From the NCBI RefSeq assembly GCF_040100845.1, contig NZ_JAZHSH010000001.1, positions 2,464,501 to 2,528,500 on the forward strand: a DNA stretch of 64,000 nucleotides, read 5' to 3'. The notes beneath the pieces are model-generated. The model saw only the letters and a list, made by a program, of their open reading frames with translations. It made no database searches and had not been told where the DNA came from. This stretch comes from Chengkuizengella sp. SCS-71B. Its GTDB lineage: Bacteria; Bacillota; Bacilli; Paenibacillales; KCTC-33759. Made by a program: the position numbers and the translations under genes. Positions 18,478-27,364 of the stretch are shown in pieces; within the stretch, counting starts at the first letter, position 1; each line of letters begins with the position of its first letter.

Positions 18478-18958
18478 GTGATTTGCCCTCCTGTTTAGCT
18501 AAATTAATGATAAGTTGAACTTCTCCTTTATTAATTCCCGTTTTATTGGAGATATATTGTACCGACTTCCCATCTTGATGCAATTTCATAAGTTCATTAT
18601 AACGCTCATTAATTTTTAACACGTCTTCATTTTCTTTTAAAGTGTCATTTTCCATATTTTCATGCGATACTTGTTTTACTTTCAGTCTATTCTTCTCTAA
18701 GTTTATAATTTGTATTTCCAGTTGCTCCACTCTTTTTGTTAATTGTGAATATTGATCTTGAGTTGATGTACTCATTGCAATAATACGATCCATTATTTTA
18801 TTATTCTCTTCATCTAATTCAGTTGAAAAGTCTTCAACGGTCTGTTTTACTTCATCTAATAATACAGAATTCGTTAAGTGATTAGATTGATCTTTCATAA
18901 ATAATTTAGCAATAACGATCATTGTGATACCGATGAAAATCAATATGTAATATATCAA
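18464..18958 (-). CDS. SwrB/YlxL-like membrane protein (DUF6115-type)
   Basis: The 164-aa product has an N-terminal membrane segment (about 2-20), a long predicted coiled coil (about 35-110) and a C-terminal helix-turn-helix-like stretch (ELMKLHQDGKSVQYISNKTGINKGEVQLIINLAK-like, seen here as GKSVQYISNKTGINKGEVQL). This layout and its place directly after sigD match B. subtilis SwrB (YlxL), which stimulates assembly of the flagellar type III export apparatus. Identity could not be scored, so I leave the symbol blank. The TTG start follows GGAGGTGA. It overlaps the next gene by 14 bases. Confidence 0.75.
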   Translation of the reverse strand: MIYYILIFIGITMIVIAKLFMKDQSNHLTNSVLLDEVKQTVEDFSTELDEENNKIMDRIIAMSTSTQDQYSQLTKRVEQLEIQIINLEKNRLKVKQVSHENMENDTLKENEDVLKINERYNELMKLHQDGKSVQYISNKTGINKGEVQLIINLAKQEGKSRAEA

Positions 18959-18995
18959 AGAAGTAAGTCACCTCCAAAAAATCAATTTAATGATA

Positions 18996-19754
18996 TCAAT
19001 CTTGGGAAGATTTGATTGCTCCTCTTAATCTTAAGATTGCTTTTGAATGTAGTTGAGAAATCCGTGAAGGCGTAAGAGACATGACCTCTGAAATTTCACT
19101 TAAAGAAAGATCTTCATAGTAATATAATGAAACAACTATTCTTTCCTTTTCAGTTAGTTTTTCAATTGCTTTAGTTAATGTTTTCTTTAAATGCAATTCT
19201 TCAACTTTACTTTCAGGTTGAATTGCACTTTTATCTACCAATAACGATTTCCTTGTTTCAGTCTCCTCCTCTTGAACAGGTTCATCCAAAGAGTATAAGG
19301 TTGTGATCGAAATTTCCTGTAACATTTTATTAAAATCAGATTCACTTACATCTAAATATTCGCAAACTTCGTGATCTGAAACAGATCTTAAATGTTTCTG
19401 TTCAAGTGTTCTGTAAGCTTCTTCAAGTTTTTTTGATTTTTCTCTAATAGATCTGGGAACCCAATCCCCTTTACGCAAATGATCTAAAATAGACCCTCTG
19501 ATTCTCCATGATGCATACGTTTCAAATTTCAAACCTCGTTCATAATCAAATTTGTCCAAAGCATCAATTAAACCAATAACACCATAACTTTGCAAATCAT
19601 CATGAGTAATATTTTTTGGTAAACCAATAGCCACTCGATTTACTACAAATTGTACAAGTGGAATATAAGACTCAATTAATTTTTTCTTTATTTCAAGATC
19701 AGAATGTTTTTTCCATTGCTTCCACAATAACATTTGGGATTGGTTGTTATTCAT
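18996..19754 (-). CDS. sigD: RNA polymerase sigma factor for flagellar operons (SigD/FliA)
   Basis: SigD directs transcription of late flagellar, chemotaxis and autolysin genes. The 252-aa product has region 2 (IPLVQFVVNRVAIGLP, then FDYERGLKFETYASWRIRGS), region 3 (WVPRSIREKSKKLEEAYRTLE) and region 4 with its helix-turn-helix (LSLSEISEVMSLTPSRISQLHSKA-like, visible as SEISEVMSLTPSRISQLH). Length matches B. subtilis SigD. It starts at ATG behind GGTGGTGAA. Its far-downstream position in the cluster matters in B. subtilis, where distance from the promoter lowers sigD expression and makes motility bistable. Confidence 0.97.
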   Translation of the reverse strand: MNNNQSQMLLWKQWKKHSDLEIKKKLIESYIPLVQFVVNRVAIGLPKNITHDDLQSYGVIGLIDALDKFDYERGLKFETYASWRIRGSILDHLRKGDWVPRSIREKSKKLEEAYRTLEQKHLRSVSDHEVCEYLDVSESDFNKMLQEISITTLYSLDEPVQEEETETRKSLLVDKSAIQPESKVEELHLKKTLTKAIEKLTEKERIVVSLYYYEDLSLSEISEVMSLTPSRISQLHSKAILRLRGAIKSSQD

Positions 19755-19769
19755 TTACATTCACCACCC

Positions 19770-20159
19770 TTACTCATTTGACAAATGCTTCACAGCTTCT
19801 GCTACTGCCTTGGAGTCTAATTTATCATTTGTTTGTAGCTTCGGAGGTTCCATAGGAGTAAAAGTGTTTTGACCCTTTTGAGAATGAACGTTTTCTTTAA
19901 TAGCTTCATTCATCTCTTCTATTTCCTCTGGGGTAGTGAGGTCTAAATATGAACCTTTTACCGGGCTCTGATCTAAATTATTTTTTAATATTACTGCTAT
20001 CCCCCACCTCACAACAAAACCTAAAGTAAATAGTAATAAAAAACAAATCAGACTTCTTACAATAGAGGTTTGAATCAAATTATTAAAAACATTAAAAACA
20101 AAAGTTAATATCATGCCAGTCAAACTAAAAACTAAATTCCATTTCCAAGTCCCAATCAT
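19770..20159 (-). CDS. Small two-pass membrane protein of unknown function
   Basis: I do not recognise this 129-aa protein. It has two clear membrane segments (about 8-28 and 35-55) and then a hydrophilic, acidic tail (LDLTTPEEIEEMNEAIKE) ending in a short helix (DSKAVAEAVKHLSNE). The gene stands between cheD (1 base gap) and sigD (15 bases), in a spot where B. subtilis has none. It is therefore co-expressed with chemotaxis genes, and a membrane role in motility is possible. The coupling, codon use and ribosome-binding context make it a real gene. Confidence 0.75.
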   Translation of the reverse strand: MIGTWKWNLVFSLTGMILTFVFNVFNNLIQTSIVRSLICFLLLFTLGFVVRWGIAVILKNNLDQSPVKGSYLDLTTPEEIEEMNEAIKENVHSQKGQNTFTPMEPPKLQTNDKLDSKAVAEAVKHLSNE

Positions 20160-20160
20160 T

Positions 20161-20649
20161 TTAAATTTCCTTTATTCCAAATTTAATGCTGCGAATGGAT
20201 AACCTGCCGTTTAATACATCCAACTCAATTGTTCTTCCAAACGATCCACCTGTATCTTCAGCTTGAATAGGTATGTTAAGTTGTTGTAAAATTTCTTTAC
20301 ATTTCACTATATTTTTATATCCTATTTTCATTGAATCCAGTTCAATTTGAAACATTTGAGAACCACCTGCCATTTTTGAATGAATGTTCTCTTTTGAAGC
20401 TCCAAACTGATACATTTTTTTCAAAAGAGCAGGGATAGCAGTATCTGCATATTTTGCTACATTAAAGTTTTGATCTCTTGCAATCTCTGAAGTAGGCAGC
20501 ATAATATGGGCTAATCCACCCACTTGATTTATTGGGTCAAACATTGTCAAACCTATACAAGAGCCCAGCCCTGTAGTTTTTATTTTTCCTTCTCCTTTTA
20601 ACACATTAAACTCAGCAATCCCAACTCTTAATACAGTGCTTTCAATCAT
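20161..20649 (-). CDS. cheD: Chemoreceptor glutamine deamidase CheD
   Basis: CheD deamidates receptor glutamines and, in Bacillus-type chemotaxis, binds CheC and stimulates its phosphatase activity. The 162-aa product shows the active-site Cys in TTGLGSCIGLTMFDP, the His in GGLAHIMLP and downstream conserved Thr/Lys residues. The length is normal. Its ATG overlaps the stop of cheC by four bases, so CheC and CheD are made together. This pairing supports the feedback adaptation scheme known from B. subtilis. Confidence 0.96.
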   Translation of the reverse strand: MIESTVLRVGIAEFNVLKGEGKIKTTGLGSCIGLTMFDPINQVGGLAHIMLPTSEIARDQNFNVAKYADTAIPALLKKMYQFGASKENIHSKMAGGSQMFQIELDSMKIGYKNIVKCKEILQQLNIPIQAEDTGGSFGRTIELDVLNGRLSIRSIKFGIKEI

Positions 20650-21281
20650 TGATTAGGTACTCCTAAAGCATGAAATATTTTATCTAAAGATTCAGGATCA
20701 GGTATGAAAATAAAATGTCCCTCTACTTTTTCATTATCTTCCAAAAAATTAGTTTCAATTAAAAGTGCGTAATCATCATATTGACCACATTGCATCATAC
20801 CAGAGCTTAATACAGCACCTAACATATCCATTGTTAAAGAGGGAACAGATGGATAAATCTTAAGATGTGTAAGATTGGCAAGTGAAGAAAGATAAGAGCT
20901 AGTTAATATATTTCCTATTTCAGTTAAAGTAGATATTTCAAAATCTGAATACTCTTTATCTTTGTTCATTTCTATTTTTAACACATTACTAAGCAACTGA
21001 TTTGCAGACTTTTGTGATAATATAAAATACATATTTCCAGGTGTTTCTCCAATGACACGAAGGTAAACTGCAATCACTACCTTTTCGGCATCCCCCAAAC
21101 TTTCAGTTATATTGGAAAATGGACCAAAATTGACCCTTGGAACCTTCATATCTACCGTTTTGTTTATTAAATTAGATAGAGCAGTGGTTGCATTACCTGA
21201 ACCAATATTTCCAATTTCTTGTAATACATCTAACTGGAGGGGTTGAAATCTATTGGATGTGTTCACTTTGTTAAACCTCAA
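20646..21281 (-). CDS. cheC: CheY-P phosphatase CheC
   Basis: CheC is a weak CheY-P phosphatase that partners CheD. Both active-site motifs are visible in the 211-aa product: LQEIGNIGSGNATTALSNL near residue 24 and STLTEIGNILTSSYLSSL near residue 115, each with the conserved Glu and Asn. Two copies mark it as CheC rather than CheX. The C-terminal FHALGVPNQ tail resembles the CheD-interaction end. It overlaps cheD by 4 bases and cheW by 11. Confidence 0.96.
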   Translation of the reverse strand: MRFNKVNTSNRFQPLQLDVLQEIGNIGSGNATTALSNLINKTVDMKVPRVNFGPFSNITESLGDAEKVVIAVYLRVIGETPGNMYFILSQKSANQLLSNVLKIEMNKDKEYSDFEISTLTEIGNILTSSYLSSLANLTHLKIYPSVPSLTMDMLGAVLSSGMMQCGQYDDYALLIETNFLEDNEKVEGHFIFIPDPESLDKIFHALGVPNQ

Positions 21282-21732
21282 ATTCTTCTAACTGTACAAT
21301 TTCATTTTTGTTCAACACTTCCGTAAGATTCAGTAAAACTAAAACTCCCTGTTGATCTAGTTTAGCAATACCTTGAAGATATTTTGCTTCTATACCTCCT
21401 ACAAGTTCAGGTGCAGGTTCAATTAAATCACTATCAATATCAAATACATCATTTGCCTCAGCAACAATTAAACCTACTTCTATATCTTTAATAGAAACGA
21501 TGATGATCCTAGTTTGTTCAGTGTACTCTGTTTCTTCTAGTCCAAAACGACTTCTTAAATCTATAATTGGAATTACAGAACCTCTTAAATTAATCACACC
21601 TTTTACAAAATCAGGTGTTTTAGGTACACGTGTAATTGGCATCATTCTTTCAATCGTATTTACGTGATCTACTTCTACTCCATATGACTCGTGACCTAAA
21701 GAAAACATAATAAATTTCAAATCTTCTCCCAT
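21271..21732 (-). CDS. cheW: Chemotaxis coupling protein CheW
   Basis: CheW links receptors to the CheA kinase. The 153-aa product is a single CheW-like SH3-type domain: FSLGHESYGVEVDHVNTIERM, the receptor-contact loop ITRVPKTPDFVKGVINLRGSVIPIIDLR-like stretch (seen as PDFVKGVINLRGSVIPIIDL) and a C-terminal hydrophobic strand set. Length is normal. It begins at ATG, lies 56 bases after cheA and overlaps cheC, matching the B. subtilis order cheA-cheW-cheC-cheD. Confidence 0.97.
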   Translation of the reverse strand: MGEDLKFIMFSLGHESYGVEVDHVNTIERMMPITRVPKTPDFVKGVINLRGSVIPIIDLRSRFGLEETEYTEQTRIIIVSIKDIEVGLIVAEANDVFDIDSDLIEPAPELVGGIEAKYLQGIAKLDQQGVLVLLNLTEVLNKNEIVQLEEFEV

Positions 21733-21788
21733 ATTAAACTGCCTCCTTAAGATAATATAAATAATAGTATGTGTACCCTCTAAAATGA

Positions 21789-24098
21789 TTACTTAAACAA
21801 AGCATTTGGGTCAACGATTAAAGCTACTTGACCATCCCCGAGTATTGTAGCTCCTGAAATAGCAAAAATGTTTGTTAAATAATTACCGAGTGATTTTAAT
21901 ACAATCTCTTGCTGTCCGATAAATTCATCTACTACAATAGCCAGCTTATCATCTCCTTTTTGTAAGATGACAATATTATAATCTGCAGGATCATTCGTCC
22001 CAGGGATATCGTAAATGTTTTTCAAAAATAAAATGGGTATTAATTTTTCACGATATTCTATCATATTTATATTATGTACAATTTTAATGTCCTGTTTTTG
22101 CAAAATGTCTGTTTCAAGAATAGATGACAACGGTATGGCGTATTTTTCTTCCCCTTGTTTAACCAACATAGCTGGAATAATAGATAAAGTAAGGGGCAGT
22201 TGCACTGAAAATTTAGTTCCTTCCCCTATTTTAGAATCGATTTGTATTTCGCCGCCTAGAGAATTTATTTTCGTTTTTACAACGTCCAAACCGACACCTC
22301 TGCCAGATATATCAGACACTTTGTCTGCTGTACTAAAACCAGGAGAAAAGATAAGTTGATGAATTTGTTCTTCAGACATGGTTTGAGCTTCTTCATTACT
22401 AATAATTTGTTTCTTTAACGCGATGTTTATAACTTTTTCTTTATTGATCCCTCGTCCATCTTCCTCTATCTCTATGAAAACTTGATTCCCACTTTGATAA
22501 GCAGAAAGATATAATGAACCTTTTTCAGATTTACCGCTCAGAGCTCTTTCAGCAGGTGTTTCAATTCCATGATCTAGGGCATTTCTTAATAAATGAACTA
22601 AAGGATCACCAATTTCGTCAATCACATTTCGATCTAATTCTGTGTCTGCTCCTGTAATGATTAATTCTACCTCTTTATTCAAAGATTTTGCTAAATCCCT
22701 TACCATTCTTGGAAATCTATTAAAGACAGATTCAACCGGCATCATCCGTAAATTTAATACTATATTTTGAATATCACCACTGACTCTTGACATATGTTCA
22801 ACGGTTTCAGTTAAATCCATTCGATTAATTTCAGATGAAAGTGCCTCTAATCTAACTCTATCTATCAACAGCTCACTAAATAAATTCATTAATGTATCAA
22901 GTTTATCAATATCCACACGAATTGTGCGATTTGAAGAGGTTTTTACACTTTTTTTATCAGGTACATGTTGTTTTTTAGGTTTAAGTTTTTTCTCTGGTTC
23001 AGATTGTTTTTCAGATTTAAGTTTTTTCTTTGGTTCAGATTGTTTTTCAGTTTTCAAAAGTTTCTTTGGTTCATGTTGTTTTTCAGGTTCAGAATGTTTT
23101 TCTGGTTGTTTTTCCAAGACATGCTGCTTCTCAGATTTAGAATGTTTCTCTGGTTGTTTTTCCAAGACATGCTGCTTCTCAGATTTAGAATGTTTCTCTG
23201 GTTGTTTTTCTGGTTGTTTCTCTGGTTGTTTTTCTGGTTGTTTTTCTGGTTCATTCCGTTTCTCTATATCAGATTGTCCCTTAGGTTTAATTCTTTCTTC
23301 ATTTTCCGTTCTGTTTTGTTGCATATCCACAAAATGTTTTTCTAGAAAATGATGATCTACGACATCAATCTCTATGGAGCTGATTTCAGATATGTTTAAA
23401 ATTTCATGTTTTAATGTTTCTTCATCTACATCAGAAATAAAGTAAAGTAACAATTCATTGTTAATTAATTCTTGTTCAATATCATCAGTGCTAGGTGTTA
23501 TTTTGACAATCTCACCATTTTTTTCAAGAGTACTGGTTACCATAAATACTCTGGCGACTTTTAATAAACAGCCTTCATCAATGTTGATCTTTATATAAAA
23601 AACCTGCTTTGATTCTAGTGATCTTTTTAAAACAGAATATTGATGCTCATCCAATTCTGCTGCTGTATTGTCAGTCTCTTGATTTCTTTCAACGTTTTGA
23701 CCTTCCTCATGATTTTTCACAACGATCGTATGAAGTGCACTTACGATATCTGATACATCTGCTTTTCCAGTACCGCCTTCGAAAATATCAGATAACATCA
23801 GTTCTAAAATATCTAAACTATTAAATAAAACATCGAATATAAATGAATTCATTTGAATTTTACTATTTCGAACAAGATCTAATACATTTTCCATTTCATG
23901 CGTTAATGAGGATAAATCATCAAAGCCCATTGTTGCAGACATACCTTTTAATGTATGAGCTGAACGAAATATTTCCTGTACCAACTCTAAATTTTCAGGT
24001 GCATTTTCCAGTTTCATAACATTATCATTTAAATGCTGTAAATGTTCCTTGGCTTCATCAATAAACATATTTAAATATTGATCTGAACTCACGATCAA
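21789..24098 (-). CDS. cheA: Chemotaxis sensor histidine kinase CheA
   Basis: CheA autophosphorylates and passes phosphate to CheY and CheB. Domains in order: P1 Hpt with the phospho-His in FRSAHTLKGMSATMGF (near residue 48), a CheY-binding P2 (about 150-260), a long linker, P3 dimerisation helices (TIRVDIDKLDTLMNLFSELL), P4 ATPase (NALDHGIETPAE, EDGRGINKEK, SGRGVGLDVVK) and P5, CheW-like. At 769 aa it is about 100 aa longer than B. subtilis CheA, owing to a linker of Lys/Glu/Gln/Pro repeats (about residues 270-380) encoded by tandem DNA repeats. It is the second gene after flhG-cheB. Confidence 0.97.
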   Translation of the reverse strand: MIVSSDQYLNMFIDEAKEHLQHLNDNVMKLENAPENLELVQEIFRSAHTLKGMSATMGFDDLSSLTHEMENVLDLVRNSKIQMNSFIFDVLFNSLDILELMLSDIFEGGTGKADVSDIVSALHTIVVKNHEEGQNVERNQETDNTAAELDEHQYSVLKRSLESKQVFYIKINIDEGCLLKVARVFMVTSTLEKNGEIVKITPSTDDIEQELINNELLLYFISDVDEETLKHEILNISEISSIEIDVVDHHFLEKHFVDMQQNRTENEERIKPKGQSDIEKRNEPEKQPEKQPEKQPEKQPEKHSKSEKQHVLEKQPEKHSKSEKQHVLEKQPEKHSEPEKQHEPKKLLKTEKQSEPKKKLKSEKQSEPEKKLKPKKQHVPDKKSVKTSSNRTIRVDIDKLDTLMNLFSELLIDRVRLEALSSEINRMDLTETVEHMSRVSGDIQNIVLNLRMMPVESVFNRFPRMVRDLAKSLNKEVELIITGADTELDRNVIDEIGDPLVHLLRNALDHGIETPAERALSGKSEKGSLYLSAYQSGNQVFIEIEEDGRGINKEKVINIALKKQIISNEEAQTMSEEQIHQLIFSPGFSTADKVSDISGRGVGLDVVKTKINSLGGEIQIDSKIGEGTKFSVQLPLTLSIIPAMLVKQGEEKYAIPLSSILETDILQKQDIKIVHNINMIEYREKLIPILFLKNIYDIPGTNDPADYNIVILQKGDDKLAIVVDEFIGQQEIVLKSLGNYLTNIFAISGATILGDGQVALIVDPNALFK
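22955..23264 (-). repeat. Tandem repeats in the cheA P2-P3 linker
   Basis: Two scales are visible. A perfect 48-bp (16-codon) tandem duplication occupies 23113-23160 and 23161-23208. Next to it lie 12-bp units (consensus TCTGGTTGTTTT, coding for the tetrapeptide QPEK) at 23209-23256. Degenerate copies continue towards 22955. All units are multiples of three, so copy number can change without frameshift. Confidence 0.9.
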
Positions 24099-24251
24099 AC
24101 CTCCTTGGAGAAAGAATTTAATTTATTCCTATTAAATAATCTATAAGTTCTTGTTCATAAAGTTCAGTTTTCAGCACGACATCTAGCAAATTCATGGAGA
24201 TATTTCTTGATCCTTACTTATAATTCAGAAAGTTCTTGTGAGCAACGTAGG

Positions 24252-24272
24252 ATCAGCATTTCTTATGCTGAT
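24252..24272 (-). repeat. 8-bp hairpin in the cheB-cheA gap
   Basis: ATCAGCAT and ATGCTGAT around five bases, 12 bases after the cheB stop, with no U-tract. The whole gap 24099-24283 otherwise holds nothing I can name apart from the AAGGAGG-like ribosome-binding site of cheA. It may be an RNA-processing or stabilising element inside the long operon. Confidence 0.5.
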
Positions 24273-24283
24273 AAAGTGGTGAC

Positions 24284-25333
24284 TTATTGAACAACTTCTA
24301 TTAGTTTTGATGCAATTTTATCTAACGTTAAAATGTAACGCACCTCATTTAATTCAATTGCCGCTCGAGGCATTCCAAAAATGATACTGCTTTCTTCAGA
24401 CTCAGCAAAAGTAGAGCTTACTCCCGACTGTATTAACTGTTTCATTCCTTGTGCGCCATCAGATCCCATACCAGTCATAATCACTATATGTTTCTCCAAT
24501 TCTTTGAATGGAGCCAAAGATTCAAACAAATAATCTACAGATGGACGGTGACCTGCTCGAAGTTTATCCTTAGAAAGGTTGATTTTATACTTTCCAAGGT
24601 CCTTTTCTACACTCATATGCCAATCGCCTGGAGCTAGATATGCTGTTGATGTTTCAATGACTTGACCATGCTCCGCTTCAACAACTTTCATAGAAGACAA
24701 CATATTTAATCGTTCTGCTAATGATTTTGTAAACTTAGGAGGCATGTGCTGTACGATTAATAAAGGAGCTGAAAAAGTTCCAGGCAATGCTGATAAAATC
24801 TGCTGAAGTGCTCTTGGACCGCCAGTAGAAGTACCTATAGCAACCAAATTTGAAAACTCATCACTTCCTTTGTTTTTATGTCTTATTTCTTTATCTGACT
24901 TTTGTCTAAAGACTGGAAGTTGTTTCTTTACATTTGATTCCACTGCACTTTTCAGCTTTTCTATAAAAGGAAAATCATTTGTATGTAAGTTAAAGCTAGC
25001 AGCAATAGATGGTTTTTTTATAAAATCTACAGCTCCATATTGCAAAGCTTTAATCGTTTCCAAAGTACCAAAATCCGTAAAATTACTTAACATAAGAACA
25101 GGTGTTGGCTGCTTTTCCATGATCATTTGTAATGCATCTAATCCATTCATGATCGGCATTTCGATATCCATTGTCACGACATCTGGTTTAAGCTCAATCA
25201 CTTTATCTACAGCTTCTTTTCCATTTTTAGCAAAACAAATAATTTCAAATTCAGTATTTTCTGAAATAATATTTGTTATTAAATTCCTCATAAAAGCGGA
25301 ATCATCTACTACAATTACCCTATATTTTGTCAT
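24284..25333 (-). CDS. cheB: Chemotaxis protein-glutamate methylesterase CheB
   Basis: CheB demethylates receptor glutamates when phosphorylated by CheA. The 349-aa product has an N-terminal receiver domain (VIVVDDSAFMRN, phospho-Asp in VTMDIEMPIMNG, TPVLMLSNF) and a C-terminal methylesterase domain with the Ser in IGTSTGGPRAL, the His in VQHMPPKFT and the Asp in IVIMTGMGSDGAQGM. The ATG follows GGAGAGTGAC. It sits between flhG and cheA as in B. subtilis. The cheR methyltransferase is not in the window, consistent with its separate location in Bacillales. Confidence 0.97.
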   Translation of the reverse strand: MTKYRVIVVDDSAFMRNLITNIISENTEFEIICFAKNGKEAVDKVIELKPDVVTMDIEMPIMNGLDALQMIMEKQPTPVLMLSNFTDFGTLETIKALQYGAVDFIKKPSIAASFNLHTNDFPFIEKLKSAVESNVKKQLPVFRQKSDKEIRHKNKGSDEFSNLVAIGTSTGGPRALQQILSALPGTFSAPLLIVQHMPPKFTKSLAERLNMLSSMKVVEAEHGQVIETSTAYLAPGDWHMSVEKDLGKYKINLSKDKLRAGHRPSVDYLFESLAPFKELEKHIVIMTGMGSDGAQGMKQLIQSGVSSTFAESEESSIIFGMPRAAIELNEVRYILTLDKIASKLIEVVQ

Positions 25334-25359
25334 GCGTCACTCTCCAGTATTAGGGATCA

Positions 25360-26229
25360 TCATTTGAGTAATCTAATCATCTTATAGAAAAAACCTTTTA
25401 CACTTGTATTTAAATCACTTGTTTCATTTTCATCTGATAAAAACGTTCTGCATATTTGTTGAATGTCTCTAGAGGCAGAGGTATTTGGATAAGCAGTTAA
25501 AAAAGGTGTTTGCCTTTTTACTGCTTTTGAAATATTCACATCCTCACAGATATATCCAAGTGTTGATAATTCCAAATTTAAAAATTGCCTAGCCACTAAG
25601 CTAATTTTATCAGAAGTTAATCTTCCCTCTTTTTGTGTTGTAACTCGATTAATAATCATTTTAAATTGTATTTGTTGATTCATGGAATGCACCATTTTAA
25701 TGATTGCATATGCGTCTGTAATCGAGGTTGGTTCAGGTGTTGTCACAACAATCGTTTCATGTGATGACATCATTAAATTCAGAGACTGTTGAGTTAACCC
25801 TGCTCCTGTATCAAAAATAATATAATCAACGCTACCTAATAATTTACTAGCTTCATAAGCAAAATACTCTAAATCAGCTTGAGACAAATTTAATAATTCT
25901 TGGATGCCTGATCCACCTGATATAATTTGTAAGTCGTATACTCCTTTCGTTATAATCTCTTTTATATTTTTTTCTCTTTTTAACAAATGATATAAATTAT
26001 ATTTAGGGGTCACCCCCATTAATACATCAATGTTGGCCATGCCGATGTCTGCATCGAAAATCAGCACCTTAAAGCCTTTTAATTGCAAAGCTAAGGCAAG
26101 GTTTAAAGTTAAATTTGACTTCCCAACGCCACCTTTTCCACTTGTTATTGTGATGACTCTAGTTTTGTTGTCGTTGGAATTACTTTGCATTTTTATTAAA
26201 TTTCTTAATCCTTGGGCTTGATCTTTCAT
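25360..26229 (-). CDS. flhG: Flagellar number regulator FlhG (YlxH), MinD-like ATPase
   Basis: FlhG is a ParA/MinD-family ATPase that works with FlhF to set flagellar number and placement. The 289-aa product has the deviant Walker A motif TSGKGGVGKSNLTLNLA near residue 30, the Walker A' DADIGMANIDVLMG and FDTGAGL. A helical N-terminal lead (DQAQGLRNLI) precedes the P-loop, matching the region that stimulates FlhF GTPase. It is 1 base after flhF and 26 bases before cheB. Confidence 0.95.
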   Translation of the reverse strand: MKDQAQGLRNLIKMQSNSNDNKTRVITITSGKGGVGKSNLTLNLALALQLKGFKVLIFDADIGMANIDVLMGVTPKYNLYHLLKREKNIKEIITKGVYDLQIISGGSGIQELLNLSQADLEYFAYEASKLLGSVDYIIFDTGAGLTQQSLNLMMSSHETIVVTTPEPTSITDAYAIIKMVHSMNQQIQFKMIINRVTTQKEGRLTSDKISLVARQFLNLELSTLGYICEDVNISKAVKRQTPFLTAYPNTSASRDIQQICRTFLSDENETSDLNTSVKGFFYKMIRLLK

Positions 26230-26230
26230 G

Positions 26231-27364
26231 TTAAGGATCCCCCATTATGCGATCAATGACTTCATCATATTTCAAAACAGAAACATCATCTGGTACGTTT
26301 TGACCATATGTTATATAAGAAGGTTTTAGTGGAAATTCATTCATAAAATTAAAGATGTTTCCTAATGATTCTGTCTCATCCATTTTAGTAAAAAGAACTT
26401 TATCAATCCCAAATTTCATAAAATTATTAGCAATAGTTTTCATATCCTTATATTTTGTTGTTAAACTTAAAACCAAGTAGGTTTCACTTTGTTTCATAGT
26501 TTTCAACAAACTCTTCAGTTCAGAAACATTCATTTCATTTCGAAAGTTTCTTCCTGCTGTATCCATTAAAATGACATCCACATCTTGTAATTTTTCAATC
26601 GCAATTTCAAAATCTCTTGGTGAGTTCACAATATGTAGCGGTACGTTTAAAATATTCGCATAAGTTTTTAATTGTTCTATGGCTGCAATTCGATAAGTAT
26701 CAGAAGTGATTAAACCAATCTTACGGTTATATTTCAATACTTGATCAGCAGCTAGTTTAGCAATGGTTGTAGTTTTACCTACACCAGTAGGTCCTACAAA
26801 GTAAGCAATTTTTGTTTGAGGTGATATCCCTTGTATATTATGATAAGATAACAACTCTATAAGACGATTTCTTACTATTTGATTTGTTTTTCTTTCAGAT
26901 AATTCACTTAACTCTTCATCATGCTGTTCTATGATATGTTGTATTATGTTATCAATTAATTGGGCTTCAAATTCATGTTCATTTAAACGAAACTGTATAT
27001 TTTTCAAATGGTTTGGTATTTTTGAGTTTTCATCACTTGTGTGAAACTTTAAAATAAACTCCTTTAACTTTTTTACTTCATCTAATACATCTGATTCAGA
27101 AGCTGATTTTGTTTCAGCCTTTGTAATTGTTGGTTGACTTGAATTCAGTTCAGATATTAGTGGTTTGGTTTGTTTTATTACCTTCTCCTCTTTGTTCGCT
27201 TCAGAAGCTGCAATTACTTCGATTCTTTTTTTTCTAAATAAACCTAAAAAACCACCTTGTTTGAATTCTTTTGTATTTAAAATTACAGCATTCTGCCCTA
27301 GTTCAGATTTAATTTTTTGAAAAGCAGTCGGCATGGACTCTACTACATATCGTTTTACTCTCAT
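26231..27364 (-). CDS. flhF: Flagellar SRP-type GTPase FlhF
   Basis: FlhF is the third SRP GTPase and marks sites of flagellar assembly at the membrane. The 377-aa product has a basic N-terminal domain (MRVKRYVVESMPTAFQKIK), a variable helical region, and the NG domain with [18 protein letters not shown] (G1, about residue 190), LITSDTYRIAAIEQLKTYA, MDTAGRN (G3) and TKMDET (G4). The start overlaps the flhA stop (ATGA), so translation is coupled. Order flhA-flhF-flhG is standard. Confidence 0.97.
   Translation of the reverse strand: MRVKRYVVESMPTAFQKIKSELGQNAVILNTKEFKQGGFLGLFRKKRIEVIAASEANKEEKVIKQTKPLISELNSSQPTITKAETKSASESDVLDEVKKLKEFILKFHTSDENSKIPNHLKNIQFRLNEHEFEAQLIDNIIQHIIEQHDEELSELSERKTNQIVRNRLIELLSYHNIQGISPQTKIAYFVGPTGVGKTTTIAKLAADQVLKYNRKIGLITSDTYRIAAIEQLKTYANILNVPLHIVNSPRDFEIAIEKLQDVDVILMDTAGRNFRNEMNVSELKSLLKTMKQSETYLVLSLTTKYKDMKTIANNFMKFGIDKVLFTKMDETESLGNIFNFMNEFPLKPSYITYGQNVPDDVSVLKYDEVIDRIMGDP

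Noticed and set aside
22955-23264. CRISPR-like array
   Set aside because: The repeats are adjacent with no unique spacers, have a coding period of 12 and 48 bases, and lie in frame inside cheA.
22924-23352. Plus-strand ORF of 142 aa rich in Cys, Phe and Ser, opposite cheA
   Set aside because: It is the reverse reading of the cheA linker repeats; the periodic pattern is a mirror of the Lys/Glu/Gln/Pro repeats, and no ribosome-binding site or promoter supports it.
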